Below, in pieces: positions 44,895 to 57,092 of a stretch of 64,000 nucleotides of DNA. Source of the stretch: Megascapheus bottae (taxonomy: Eukaryota > Chordata > Mammalia > Rodentia > Geomyidae); the NCBI GenBank assembly GCA_024803745.1, contig JANJXV010000030.1, forward strand, positions 5,041,001-5,105,000. Direction: 5' to 3'. Within the stretch, counting starts at the first letter, position 1. Each line of letters starts with the position of its first letter. The notes beneath the pieces are model-generated. The model was not told the origin of the DNA. It was given only the letters and a program-made list of their open reading frames with translations, and did no database searches. The translations under genes and the position numbers were made by a program.

Positions 44895-45025
44895 TTATTT
44901 GTTTGGTTTTTATGAAATGGGTCCTGAGTCTTGCTATGTAACCCACGCTGGTTTACAGCTGGCATTTTCCTTGCCTCAGACTTTCCTTGAGCTCGGCTTA
45001 CAGTGTGTGCCACTAGCTCCCACCA
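44895..45025 (-). mobile_element. B1-like SINE, minus strand
   Basis: Antisense B1 phrases: 'gagtcttgctatgtaaccca', 'cgctggtttacagctggcat', 'cttgcctcagactttccttg', ending 'gtgtgccactagctcccacc'. Diverged, without a clear tail or target-site duplication. Confidence 0.7.
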
Positions 45026-45244
45026 GGTTTTCTTGTAATAATAGATGATTCTCAATCTCCATCTCTCTATCTCTTTGTCTCTTGTCTCTTTCTGGCTGTC
45101 TCTCTCTCCTGAAGAGAAAGCAATTCTTCCCCCCTGACAAATGAACACTGCCTGCAGTTCCTTCCCAGCTTGCTGCCTTCAGGGCCTCTGCTCTTGTCAC
45201 CTTTGCTTAATTACGTGAAGAATCTTCTCTTTGGGGACAGGAAA

Positions 45245-45285
<41 letters not shown>

Positions 45286-47645
45286 ACTTGCATGTATTCA
45301 CTTACATGTGCTTGAATGTGTATGTGTTTACGTGCCTATTTTATACATTTTTATAAGGATATTTCTTTATTTTGTCCAACTCATTTCTCAATTATTCCCA
45401 GATCTGTTACAGCTCAAGAGTGCAAAATGATGAGCCAGCAGACCCTTCCCCTTCTCTATCAGCTCTGTTCACATCCACAGCTTTGATGGTTTATGTATCC
45501 AGAGCATGTTCTGCTATGAAAAAAAAATAGTCTCCTCTTTGGTAGAAGCTTGCAGCATATCAATCTTGGATGTACCTTGGTAAGCTACCCTAATCTTTCC
45601 GGTGACTGTATGAACCACTCTTTTAATATAGTCACTGTTCTTTTTTTCTTTTTGAAACTGCACAACTGACCTTGTGGAGACTTAAGTAAATCTTGGATTT
45701 ACCTCTGGAATAATTGATAGATATCTTTGAAAAGATAGTTTCAATACAATCCATGCCTCCAGCCGCATCGCCTCACGGTGTGAAAGAGATGCCGTTTTAT
45801 TTGCATCTTGAGGTTTAAATTCAGAATTTAAGTGGCATAGACAAAGACCCCTGAAGTAATTCAGCACAGAAGAGAACAGTGACCTCCTTCCTCCTGTGAT
45901 CTGGGCTGTGAGCGCGGCAGGGAGCACAATGTGAATGCAGAGCCCAGTGAGTCAATTCAACACTTCTTGCCAGTGAGGTTCATCAATCCCTTACACCAAC
46001 CTGGGGCCTGAACTTTCGCCATTTCTATACCAGATAATTGGCTACGTCTTTCCCTCTTCTGTAAACATAGCTTTTTTCTGTTTTGTGGGGCTGGACTGGT
46101 TCCCAGAATAACAATGGAACTGGCTCTCTCTTGTCTAAGAGTGTGGCGCTCTCTCCCCTCTCATCTCCACTTAAGCGCTATGCAGTTAAGTGTCATGTTT
46201 CGCACCTGGTTCTGAAGCTGGTCTGGACACCACACCCCCGGACGGACACTTGCTGCTCACAGGGAGGTAGCGGCTTCCTGTTGGAATCTCCTCCTTGGTT
46301 CTTTCCTATCATCCTCACCCTCAGCAGGACTGGGGCCAGCTGCTGACCTCCTTTGCCTTCCTGTCTGGATGAATCTGTTCTTCAGCCTGAGGAACTTACA
46401 AAAGGATTCAGGTTATTTTACCCTCATGGCACTCTGGCCTTTCCCCCTGTCTTTCCCCTTTTGTAAGAGTCCCCTTTCCATTCACCCAGTCAGATTAGGA
46501 AGGAAAACCTTCCCTGGCTCTAAGTAGACTTCACAGAAGTGAGGTGCGGACAGACAAGACAAGCGAAGGCATGGCTGTGCAGACACTAAGTGAAATCAAC
46601 TAGAAAGCTCAGATAAGCGCATGAGAAGTCCTTGAGAGAGTTGGTCAGTGTCTGATGGAGGAGGTACAGAGAAGGACCTCAGAGGGAAGCTCTGTGTTCA
46701 AGATGGTAAAGGGAGAAGCAATTTCAAGCATTATGTGCCTCTTTGGCAAGGACGGGAAACTACCATGGCTGTGCGTAAGGAGCTCTCCCAGCATTCTCAT
46801 TGGACTTTTTTTTGCATCTTGATATAATTTGATTTAGACAGAAGTGGCAGCTTATACGCTGACTTTTCTTTGCTAAGGTGGAGGAAGAAGTAAATACCTA
46901 CGCAGGAAGTACTGAGCTCCAAACAATAATAGAATCTTTTGATGATGTTATCTTTAAGCCTTATGAGATATCTAATGTGACAAAAGGCACATTGGCATTG
47001 TTGGTTAATATTTGAAGACTCTGCAGAACCATCAAAAGGAAAAGGTCAATGTCAGGTTTTCTATTTCTGGCCCAGGACCTCAGTCTTCTTAGACATGACT
47101 GAGTGGACCTGTACCATACTTCCCACAGCCTTGATGAATCCCAACCTCCACTCTCTCTGCCTCACGTATTGTGTCACCCAGAACGTCACACGTGGGCATA
47201 TAGTCATATAACAGGGAAAATGCAGCTCTGCAATAATCTCAAGTCTAAGGCATTATAGTAGTACTCTACTCAGACAAATTACTGGAAAAAAACATCTTAT
47301 CATCAGTCTGTGTTCCTCATTAACCTATGAACTCACAGAGGGTAGGCCTGGTATTTTATTCTGTCTTCTATCTCATTATATATTATTATATATTATTATC
47401 CTACTCCTGCTGAACAGCCACACATTTAGTGGGTGAAATTACTTAAATAATACATAATTAAGAGCCACAAAATTCCCAGAAACTTGGATTTATCTTTGAC
47501 TTTTCACCCAGTTATATTTGAATCATGTAGTCAAAGAAAAATGCCCCCATAATGAAAACTACCTCCTGTTTGTGCCCTTAAAAAAGTCGCACTGAAGCTT
47601 CCTAGGAAATAAGCATTAACTCATCCTACCTGGAATATAATTCCT
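45026..47645. other. Unique non-coding sequence with one TG array
   Basis: About 2.6 kb with no transposon recognised except the array at 45245-45283. A TATTAT patch lies at 47378-47399. Open frames up to 87 codons have no recognisable product. Confidence 0.5.
45245..45283. repeat. (TG)n microsatellite
   Basis: About 19 TG units beginning with a GTGCG interruption. Confidence 0.95.
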
Positions 47646-49201
47646 AAAAGAGAACTCTCCATTGAGTCTGGCTTACTTCACTTCATATGATTTTTTTCTA
47701 AGTCTTTCCATTTCCTAATAAATGGATTGATGTCATTTTTTCTGACAGCAGCATAGAATTCCATTGTGTACAAACACCATATCTTGTTGATCCACTCATC
47801 GACTGAGGGACATCTAGGTTGGCTCCATATCTTTGCTATGGTAAATAGTGCTGCAATGAACATCGTTGTGCTAGTGGATTTAGTATGTCCTTGTTTCTGG
47901 ATGATTGGGTAAATGCCAAGTAGTAGAATTGCTGGGTCATAGGGAAGCTCTATGTTTAGCCTTTTGAGGCACTGCCATACTACTTTCCATAGTGGTTGAA
48001 CGCCCACCAACAGTGTAGTAGTGATCCCTCCTGGCCACATCCCCTCCAGCATCTGTTGTCATTCGTTTTCCTGATCCTGGCCATTCTAACTGGAATGAGG
48101 TGGAATCTTAGAGTTGTTTTGATTTGCATTTCTTTTATGACCAGAGATGTGGAGCATTTCTTCATGTGTCTATAGGCCATTTTTGTTTCTTCTTCAGAAA
48201 GACTCTCTTTAAGTCTTTGGCCCATCTTTTAATGTTACTTTGGAGATTAGTTTTGGAGTGATTCAACTTTTTGAGCTGTTGATATATTTTAGATATGAGG
48301 CCTTTGTCTGTTGTATGGTTGGTGAAGATCTTCTCCCACTCTGTAGGCTTCCTAATTAATTTACTAGCTATGTCCTTTGCCATACAAAAGCTCTGCAGTT
48401 TAATGCAGTCCCACTTATCCAGCCTTTCTCTGATTCGTTGTGATTCTTGGTCCTTATTAAGAAAGTTTCGACCTGTGCCAAGGAGGCCTAGTGTATCTCC
48501 TATTCCTTCTTGTAAGGTTTTCAGTGTATGTGCTTTTACCTCGAGGTCTTTGATCCATTTGGAGTTAATTCTAGTACAGGGTGACAAAGAAGGATCCAAC
48601 TTTAGTTTTCTGCAGGTGCTTAACCAGTTCTGTCAGCACCACTTGTTGAAGAGGTTGTCTTTTTTTCCGTTCCATTTTTTTGGCTCCCTTGTCAAAGATT
48701 AGGTGGCCATAGGTCTGTGGTTTAATATCTGGGTCTTTGTTCTATTGGTTTCTCTCATTTATCATAATCAGTAGAAACCTTGGGCTCCCCTAGCAGAGAT
48801 TTGCAATAGAGCAAAACCTTGATACATAAGGCCATATAGTAGGATGCAAAATGAAAGGATCTCTAGGATATAGAAACATAAGCCATATAATGAATGATTG
48901 TTGTCCTTAAGGTACTATGTTATCTCCCATCTCTTTTGCTGTCCCTTGGTTATCTCATATTGTTACAGTATCTCACTTTGTTACCTGATATATCGAATAT
49001 ATTTGTATTTGGTTATTTGAAATTGGATAGAGAAGGGGGGAAAACAAGATGAGGGGTGCGGGTGGGGGGGAGGGAAATGGGGACCAAGACATGTGAAAGG
49101 GTATCAATGCATGGGAATTAATGCACCTTCTATCTGGCAAATATCCTGTAACCCTTCTATTAATTACAATAAAAATATATGAAAAAAAGAGAACTCTCCA
49201 T
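47646..49201 (+). mobile_element. 5'-inverted L1 insertion with target-site duplications
   Basis: A complete insertion bounded by the 17-base duplication 'aaaagagaactctccat' at 47646-47662 and 49185-49201. The left part (47663 to about 48749) carries ORF2 sequence on the minus strand. The right part (about 48750-49184) is the L1 3' UTR on the plus strand, with a G-rich tract at 49053-49074, AATAAA and an A run. The two parts meet head to head, and 20-30 bases that lie between them in the collinear copy near 18,973-19,000 are missing. This arrangement is the known product of twin priming during L1 reverse transcription. The target sequence, CT followed by AAAA, is close to the L1 endonuclease consensus. 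Confidence 0.95.
47663..48749 (-). pseudogene. L1 ORF2 C-terminal fragment (inverted)
   Basis: Read on the minus strand, it encodes the last roughly 350 residues of the L1 reverse transcriptase/endonuclease protein. Visible phrases in order: 'WEKIFTNHTTDKGLISKIYQ', 'HMKKCSTSLVI', 'EMQIKTTLRFHLIPVRMA', 'CWRGCG', 'LLHCWW', 'IELPYDPAILLLGIYP', 'TMFIAALFTIAKIW' and 'LYTMEFYAAVRKNDI'. The Cys/His-containing region (C..C, then H..C) belongs to the conserved C-terminal part of ORF2. The phrases fall in three overlapping frames (switches near 48,000-48,050 and 48,165-48,225), so at least two frameshifts break it. The catalytic reverse-transcriptase and endonuclease domains are not included. Confidence 0.93.
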
Positions 49202-50744
49202 CACCAAGACTGGTTTGTTTCTAAATTTGAGAAATCAGCCCTAACTTTTGTGGAAGTCTGTGATAGGAATCTTAGAGAGGTTGGATTCCCAGAGTGACAA
49301 GGATGCACACCGAATAATACTTAGGTCACTGAGTTGTAAAGGTAAACAATCCATAAGTCCACAGTTGGGAGAATCGTGATCATTGGCGACATGAAGCAGG
49401 ACACAAAGGTGAAAACAAGATGTTTTATCATTCCTGCCTAGCTTATCCCCTGTGTATCTGAAGAGATGCTCAGCTGTGAAAGGAAACGAGCAAATCTTTC
49501 CTCCTGAAGTCACAGTGGTTTCTGCATATCTTCCTTTATGGTTCTTGATACCCAGCTGTTCAGTCCCAGTTTATTTCCTCAATATCAACCAAACAGACTT
49601 TGCCCTGGAACATCTTAAAACACACTCTTGGCTTCTGCAAGTTCATTAATTCCTGGTGCTGCTTCAGTGGTTTGAATTATCATATGCCAAACAGATAATA
49701 GCGAGTGCCTGGGATATATTCCTTCAATAATGATGAAAGGATGGGGGGAACACTGCCTAATAACACCACCTTTTCATCCAGTGCGTTGATGTATTTCCTT
49801 TACATGTCACTAAGATCTCAAGCAATGGGGAAACTAGAGGATAAAGGCCCTTTGTAATAAATTATGGACTGTAATTTTTTTCTGGACATATTTTGCAAAT
49901 ATATCTAGAAGTGACTTTTACTTTGGGGGTTAGTTCATATCAGTCTATACAACCAAGAAAAACATCATTAAAGAACAGCATCATTAAAAGACAATTGAGA
50001 ATGGAAAGTGAAGTTTTGCTGGCTGTTATTCTATACAGACCAGAGCTCCTTAAGATGCCAGGCAAGATGGCATCCTCAGCTGGCTATAGGTGAGTGAAGA
50101 AATTCATTCCCTTAGGCACTGGGTGGCTAAATGAAGCCTGAACGTTAGCTAGGAGCAGCCAAACATAGGTTATAAACATATTAACATGTCCTATGCCTAC
50201 CAAAAACCAAAACAGCAGTGGAAAAAGTTTGTTTAAGGCATGGTATCCTGACAGCTTAGATTGCCAAGTGTGACTCATTGGTGAATTATTAAATAGCCAA
50301 CCGAGATTGCTCTGAAATTTGTTTCTTTGAAAGCCGAGGTGCTCAGGTAAGAGCACTAAGAATTTGGGAGAGCCATGGCTGTTAGAATATTTGGTTTCCT
50401 TAAAATCCCCTCTGTGGGCAGCTGGGGAATATTTGCTGGGTTATAAACCAAATCTATGTCAGATATAGCTGCTTTCCTCCACTTCAGAAGCCAGGATTCA
50501 ACTCTTCTTCAAAATCTTGCCACTATCCATATGGCTACTTTGAACTCCTAGTCAACAAACTTCATTGATAGCCTGGAAATGAAATGTTTATATGTCATTT
50601 TACTCCAACACACATGGCTGTCTTAGTCTGAATTTAGTCATTTTATTAATTCCAGGCCTTCTATGCAGCCCCTGCTAAGTAATCAGTAATTGTCACTTTA
50701 ACTCCTCTAGCACAATAATTATTTGCATTTGTGGCCTTCTTGTC
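49202..50744. other. Unique non-coding sequence
   Basis: No gene recognised. Frames of 90 codons on the minus strand (49241-49513, 50084-50356) have no recognisable domains. Confidence 0.5.
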
Positions 50745-50909
50745 ATGTGAAGGAGCTTTCGTGATATTTTTACCTATGTTCATATGTTGCCTTTTAGTCC
50801 TCATTGTAGCCCTAAAAGGACAAGCCTAAAGTTGTTTCTATATTTACACATGAAAAAGTGAATCTAATTAAATATCCTGACCAATAAGAGGCAGGATTTG
50901 AAGTAGGGT
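50745..50909 (-). mobile_element. MIR-type SINE, minus strand
   Basis: Antisense MIR order: 'tagtcctcattgtagcccta', 'atttacacatgaaaaagtga', 'gaggcaggatttgaagtagg'. Ancient and degraded. Confidence 0.6.
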
Positions 50910-51012
50910 TTCTCATCTTGCTAACCATTTTCCTAGGCTGGTCTCAACCTTTGATCCTCCCTATCTCCTGAGAAGTAGTTGGGATTACAGGTATGAGCCA
51001 CCAAGTCTAGCT
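50910..51012 (-). mobile_element. B1-like SINE, minus strand
   Basis: Antisense B1: 'cctaggctggtctcaacctt', 'tcctgagaagtagttgggat', 'tacaggtatgagccaccaag'. It abuts the MIR copy. Confidence 0.8.
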
Positions 51013-51065
51013 TCAACAGGATAGTTTTTTTTTTTTTAAATTAACAGCTTCTAAGTTCAAGACAG

Positions 51066-51118
51066 GATTTTCTCTCTTAAAAAAATATTCCTCTCTTAAA
51101 AAAATTATTCCTCTCTTC
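51066..51118. repeat. Short tandem repeat, ~20-base period
   Basis: 'ctctcttaaaaaaa' followed by 'tatt' occurs twice, and a third truncated 'cctctctt' ends the array. Confidence 0.85.
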
Positions 51119-53534
51119 AGCCAAAAATGGAAGCATCACATTGGTGTCAGAAGTATATTTAGAGACAAAGTGGAATTTAAAATAATTTTAAGATGCTTTG
51201 AAAAAAATATTTCATGTCAATTCAGTACAATGTGTTGAAATCGCAGTTCCAAAACTGGATTATTTGACTTCATTCTCCATTTGGGAATTGGCATCCAATT
51301 TAATTTCCAGTGCTACCCATCACTTAATTTCAGATCTAACACTTTTTAAAGTAACTTTCCTTTGTGATATTTTATCTCTATCCCAGAGAACTCATTAAAA
51401 TGTAACTTCTGTCAAGAAGACTTCCTGTACTACCAGAACCCTGCTCTATATTTATGACACATCATTAGCAACACTTGATCCTTCCACTGTGGTGTTGGGT
51501 TTGGTCTGATGGAAGCATCACCATGTTCCTTTACTTTGTGAATGCCTCATACTGAGGTATGCCTAGAATATACCAGATACTTGTTTGGCTTTCAGATACA
51601 CACTTTGCTCAATCACCCATCTCCTATCTGCTCCCAACTCTTCTGCTCATTTCCTTTTACAGTGTTCCCAAAGGCAAAGTTGAATTCTACTCACCATAAT
51701 GGCCTTACTCAAAGGTAGACCCAGTTCAGCTCTTTCCTATACTGCCTCAGAAAATCCAGATGTGTCATTGTTCATCCCTGAGAGCTAAGAAATGAGCTGT
51801 GAACACACGGCATTTCTCCAGATCACTCAGCCATAAGTGGCAGAGCACGAGACAGAAGCCAGGGCTCTGAGAAACCCTAACGTACTACAGTGGTACACAC
51901 AGGGGACTGTCCTTGTTGGTAGTTTGTTCATTCTCTTTGTTACGGCTGGATGCATATCCTGAAATGAGTTCAATTCCTGAGTGGGGAATTGGGTCCCGCT
52001 GCTGAAATCTCTTGATCGTTGATGGGGTCCTTGCCTGTCTCGTGGCTGTCCTAGGCCTTAGTCCAGGACAGTCTTCACATACAGTTCCACTGTCTCACGC
52101 CTGAGACCCACAACTCTCAGGAGCCCTGTAACCTGTCAATGGACACAAAGACAGTTTTCCTCTCATCATATTTACCCAATAATACCAGAAAGTTGATATC
52201 GCTTTTCATATTTATTAGTAAGTTTATATGCATTAATATATACTGGAGAGATGCTTTGCATGTGTGATCAAGTTGTTCATACATATTTGTCAATCAGTGC
52301 ATTGGGTCTTCATGGAATTGGAGTTAGAAAAAAATGTATCTGGGGAACAATGATAAAGAAATGCTTTCTTTTCACCCACCGCACTGTACTGGACTGATAA
52401 AGTGCTAAAGGCCTTCGCCCTTAATGACAGCACAGGAGTAGGATTGCGTCTTTGTGTCACTAGAATGTCTCCCCACCCCTGTGATGGTGGCATCTCTCAG
52501 AATGGGGAGCCTTGGGTCCGGATTTTTGCCAGGCCTAAAGACACATGCCTATGGCCTCAGCAAGTGAAGTCTCAGCCGGGCTATCCTCTATCCACAGCTC
52601 AGCTACGTCCTCGGTGGGAATCTCTGAAGCATGTCTCAGCATCCGGGGTGATGGAATCACCATGTACCTCAAGGTCCACAGCCTGTGGACTACAAGCTCT
52701 CTGTTTCCGTCGAAGCTGTGTTCCACCACTATGGTGACTTCACAGCTTCGCAATTTTCCCTGAACTTGCCAGAATTATCTGGAATCCGCTTAAAGAGAGC
52801 CGCACTCTGCTTCTTATTAGTATGCATTCATTGGAGGCGTTGGTGTCAGAGCTGGAATCCATGAGTCACACTTGCTGATCAAAGGAGGCGGGGGGGGGGG
52901 TGTCCTTGGGATACCACAGGCTTCCCAGAATCTCCCTTTCCATTAAATGCAGATGCCAAAATCTGACTGACCAAGGACTTAACACACTCACACTTCTCAG
53001 AAAATTCACATTGGCATTCAAACATCTCAAAACGGGCAGCCATTCAATGCGATTTACTTCCTTAGCTCCACTTTCCAAGGCAGTGTCAGAACTGGGGGAG
53101 GAGGGGTAGTGGCCTTGAATCTCCATGAAGAAAGCTCAACATGGTATACATTAGCCCTGAAAGATTCCCAGTTCTGCTTTGTTAGGTTTGTTAGGAGGAT
53201 GGGGAAATGAATTTTCTATTTAATATCAGAGACAAAATGCTCAGAGGACCACAATCTGCAAATTTTAGGGTATGACCTTCGACTCCTCTCTCTTTTGTTT
53301 GACAAAGGAAAAAAAAACCCTGCAATCCTAGGACACCCAGAAAAGCTCCCAGTGGCTTAATGAGGGTGGCGTCAGAGGTCTGCATGGAGAGATGAAAGCT
53401 GCATGTTCTCTGCTGGCCCTGGATCTGGAAGTGCAGGCTGGTGTCCAAGTTCAGTCTGAGCTGTATAGTGACACTGCTTACACAAGCGAGCTAAACCTTT
53501 TATGAAGAGGTTGCACAAAAGGGTAGCTTTATAT
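51119..53534. other. Unique non-coding sequence
   Basis: About 2.4 kb. A likely MIR scrap lies at 51815-51880 ('atcactcagccataagtggc'). An 11-base G run ends at 52900. A small perfect inverted repeat, 'gtccacag'-c-'ctgtggac', sits at 52674-52690. Several frames of 65-111 codons overlap on both strands at 52.4-53.1 kb with no recognisable family. Confidence 0.45.
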
Positions 53535-53925
53535 TATGAGGGTGATATGTCCAGGGGTGACATTTACCTTCGTAGGGCAGTGGGTATACTACTTCTTGAA
53601 CATCGTGATCCCTTTCCCATGTGTTACTCTCACTTCCCCTCCCCTGACCCCCTCCCAAGCTGTAAAGCTCATTTCCCACATATTGTCTTGTGGATATCGC
53701 TATCATCCTGGTTCATCCTTTGTCCTTGGTCTCATCTTGTTTAGTCCTCTTCCCTTCCCCGATTCGAATAAACCAATAAATGTCTATACCATATATAGGC
53801 ACCGAAGTCAGATACAGCAACAACAGAGGATAAACCCCTGAGGGAAAGAAAAAGAGAACACATAGTAAAGAAATAACTTCACATAATACACTAAAAACAA
53901 CCACCACAAGACTAAATCTCTTGTT
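53535..53925 (-). mobile_element. L1 3' UTR (subfamily B), minus strand
   Basis: The reverse complement matches 6.5-6.85 kb block by block: the terminal 'acttcttgaacatcgtgatc', the pyrimidine-rich middle (antisense of the G/A tract), 'gaagtcagatacagcaac' and 'actaaaaacaaccaccac'. The sequence is old, with no open frame and no target-site duplication recognised. Confidence 0.75.
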
Positions 53926-54160
53926 TAAATTCTAAATGTCAGGACAGATTACAATGCGTCTTGATCAATGTCGCCCTTCCACCTTTCTCCCTCATCTTCC
54001 CTCTTCCCATCCCTACCCTCAACTTACATAGTTCAATTTTTATATCATGTACACTGACTGTAATGCTGCATCTGCTCACCATTCTTTCCCTCCATTGTGC
54101 CCCCTCGTCTCCCCCTACAAAACTTGTTTCAGCTTCCTGGTATTCATTTGGTTAAATCGT
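53926..54160 (-). mobile_element. L1 3' UTR fragment, old, minus strand
   Basis: 'acaatgcgtcttgatcaatg' followed by 'tcgcccttcc' corresponds to 'acaatgcatcttcaccaatg' at about 480 and the related block at 4.2 kb. It directly follows the subfamily B piece in the same orientation, so it could be a separate insertion or a longer UTR. Confidence 0.5.
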
Positions 54161-54236
54161 CCCTTAGTTGTTTAGAGGAGTTATGCCTTTAGAGGTCTCC
54201 CATAAGTCAAACTCACAAAATGCTATGAGAAGAACA

Positions 54237-54349
54237 AAGGAAGAAAGGAAGGAAGGAAGAAGGAAGGAAGGAAGGAAGGAAGGAAGGAAGGAAGAGAGGG
54301 AGGGAGGGAGGGAAGGATGGGGGGAGAGAGAAAGGAGAAAGGAGAGAGA
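54237..54349. repeat. (GGAA)n purine array
   Basis: GAAA/GGAA units become GGGA and GAGA toward the right. It opens Lys/Glu/Arg/Gly frames on + and Ser/Leu/Pro/Phe frames on -, all artefacts. It follows the old L1 3' UTR fragment by about 75 bases. Confidence 0.95.
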
Positions 54350-54670
54350 ATTGGAAGCATGTGACAATTTATGTGTGAGTACTTATTGTTAAATCTTCAG
54401 GAAGTACAATTAAGTTGAAGAATACAGGAAATAGTCTACACAGCCCCTCTACAGTGTTGTAATGTTATACAAGCAAACCCCACACACAGGGCTCTTTGTG
54501 TCTCCACACAGAATCCCTTCATTCCAGTGTCTTCACTGTTGGGCAAGGTCAGGACTTCAGGCTGGCTTCCTAGCTCTGCTGAGACCAAAGGCTTCCCAAC
54601 TTCTTCTGTGTGCTTTCCTCCATCTAGCATATCAAAGACACCACCATAGACATTCCTTCCTTCCGAGATG

Positions 54671-54673
<3 letters not shown>
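54350..54673. other. Unique non-coding sequence
   Basis: No gene or repeat recognised between the GGAA and CA arrays. Confidence 0.5.

Positions 54674-54716
<43 letters not shown>
54674..54716. repeat. (CA)n microsatellite
   Basis: About 21 CA units preceded by GCGCG, extending the alternating purine-pyrimidine run. Confidence 0.96.
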
Positions 54717-54718
<2 letters not shown>

Positions 54719-55908
54719 CTCAGGAGGGGCTTAGTGAAACCACAGCCACTTTATCCTAGAAACAGCTTCAAAACTACTGTATGTTGACATTTTGTTCCAA
54801 ATGATAAATGATCATTTGAAAAATCCTGGAAAATATAGACAAGATAAAATGGAGGGGAAAAGCAAGCTGCGTTCGCTGTACTTTGCAGTACTATTGCCGG
54901 GTATTTGGGGACGGGGTTGATCCTCCGTCCTCTTTGCTGTAGCACTGTGACCCCTGTGTTCCAGGCCACATGTGTGTACACACCATAGCGTGCAGAGCAG
55001 ACTGTACACTCCGATACTAGCCTGCCTCTGCTCTGAGCATGCCCGTGCAGTCAAATCATATTCCATATTATGACTTTAATAACTAGTTATTTTATAGCAA
55101 TGGTTATCTACTCGGTGTTGAGTATGTCTGTGTTAACAGCCCTGTAAAGCCACAGCAAACTTCATTGCACATAAATAGCTCAAGGCATGCCACATTTCTT
55201 AGAATATATCCCTAATATCTGTGGACAGAGCACAGTGGAAATCCTTTTGTACAATTCATGTATGGCCCATAAAATAACAAAGAAAAAGTAGAAGAAACGA
55301 AGTGAACATGGGAAATTTCTATGCTTATTGCTAGTCATTCAAAAATCATTTGGATTACTTCCAGGAGTGAGTGTCATTGTCTGCCTACCAGAAATTCTAG
55401 TAGAAATGGGAGACTTAGTGAAAGGAAGAGAGAGAGGAAAGATGAGGGGGAGAAAAGCAAGGCATAAAGAAAAACAAGGAAAGGGATTGAAATTTGTTAG
55501 GCCAAAAATATGACACCTTATTGCTTTACATTTTTGAACTTATTTTGTTCACTAATGAACCGAGAATTTTTTTATTGGCCTTTCAGTCTCCTTCTCCACC
55601 CCCTCTACACGAGTAATAAATTAGTTGTTTTCCAATTGGAAACAACTTTACAACAGTTCTTGTGGCTTACAGTTCTCCAGCTTTCTTCTCTGGCCTTAAA
55701 AGTGTTTTATACTAATACTACTTTCTGCCCCCTCCCACCTTGAATTCAACTTTTTACTTCTTTCAGCGATGGTAGATGAGCTGTATCTAGATTCTACCAT
55801 GTCAGAGACTGAAAGTGGCTCTGTGGAATCCGGTGACACACTGGTAGTACGACATTTTAAAATCATTGAAGTGCAACGGCTTTTTTTTTAACCCAATAAA
55901 CGTGCAAC
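54717..55908. other. Unique non-coding sequence
   Basis: A purine-rich patch lies at 55418-55490. No gene recognised. Confidence 0.5.
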
Positions 55909-56079
55909 TCCTTCCTTTATCTTCTTTATCCTCCCCTGCTCTGATTTTCCCTGCTCTCTTTTCCCCTTCTGTCTACTTTCTACCCTCCTTTCCTACCTTT
56001 CCTTTCCTTTTTCTTCCCCTTTCCCTTTCCTTTCTCCCTCCCCCTGCTCTTGCCTTCCTTTCCTCCCTCTCTCCTCAAT
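55909..56079. repeat. Polypyrimidine tract
   Basis: About 170 bases dominated by T and C with few interruptions. The frame rich in Leu, Phe, Pro and Ser is an artefact. Confidence 0.9.
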
Positions 56080-56784
56080 AGAGACAAGGAAAAGAGGTTA
56101 GTGGTTTGTGATAGAGTTTGTGATTTCTGATCATGCAACTCTCTGCACCATAGTTTGTCCTATTTTTCCACTGATGATCTAGTTGGAAAATTATTTTCTC
56201 TACTCAAGGCAAGTAAAATCCAGTTTGGATTTTTTTTAAATGTATCCATTGCTACGCTTTCAATGCAGTTCTTCTTTTATTATCTTTGGTATATAATACA
56301 CACTTAGGATTTTAATTAACTCCACCCCCCCCCAATGAAGTCTACACATTTTTCAACAACATTTCTTGAATTGTTTTTTTTTCTTTTCATCCACTAGGGC
56401 TTTGTTGATTAGCATTTGCTTCTGGGAAAGCAAATCATTTCCAGTGATTGAACTCTTTACTGTTCTGCCAGTGCACAGTGTTTTAATTCAGCACATCTTG
56501 CAAAGCTAGGTCTTCTGCCTGACACCCAGAGTTTTCCATCCTCTCTTTGGTCTTCCTTGGAAACCTGGGACTCCTCATGAGTCATTCACTGGTGAGTTGG
56601 CAAGGGGTTGTTAACTCAAATGCTAGTGAGAACTTTCTGGAAAAGAGGAGGGTGTTCAGGGGGACGTGCTGCAGTTTGGGACTGAAGGAGAAAGCTGGCT
56701 TGAAGCTGCCGGTGGAGTGAAGTTGTTGGAATTGCTGCTAAATGAGATTTACGTCTCTGTTTTTTTTCTTTTTGGAGGGGAGGT
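56080..56784. other. Unique non-coding sequence
   Basis: A C run lies near 56324-56333. No gene recognised. Confidence 0.5.
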
Positions 56785-56978
56785 TCATGTGGTACTGGGA
56801 CTTGAACCCATGTTTCAAGTTTAACTTAGCTTAACTGCTTCCCCACTAAGCCTTTTTTTCTTATGTTCTTTTCTCTCATAGGGTCTCATGTCTTTGGCAG
56901 GGGTTAACCTCAAACCTCATTTCTTCTATGGATGCTTTCTTTGGAGCTGGGACTATAGCTGAGATCACCATGCCTGGC
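56785..56978 (-). mobile_element. Dimeric SINE, old, minus strand
   Basis: Antisense ID-like part ('tgtggtactgggacttgaac', 'ttccccactaagcc') and B1-like part ('tagggtctcatgtctttggc', 'gctgggactatagctgagat', 'caccatgcctggct'). Strongly diverged. Confidence 0.6.
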
Positions 56979-56989
56979 TGATTTCTTTT

Positions 56990-57092
56990 GAATGAAGGTC
57001 TCATTAACTTTTGCCCTGGTTAATCTTGAAATACGATTCTCGCAACAACTAGCTCCCAAGTAACTGTGATTACAGATATTAGGCAAGCCACC
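56990..57092 (-). mobile_element. B1-like SINE, degenerate, minus strand
   Basis: 'gaatgaaggtctcattaact', 'gccctggttaatcttgaaat', 'cccaagtaactgtgattaca' follow antisense B1 order. It sits immediately beyond the previous SINE in the same orientation. Confidence 0.5.

Noticed and set aside
47678..48702. Open frames with clear reverse-transcriptase-protein similarity that could be read as genes
   Set aside because: They are pieces of one frameshifted L1 ORF2 remnant and are annotated as such, not as host genes.
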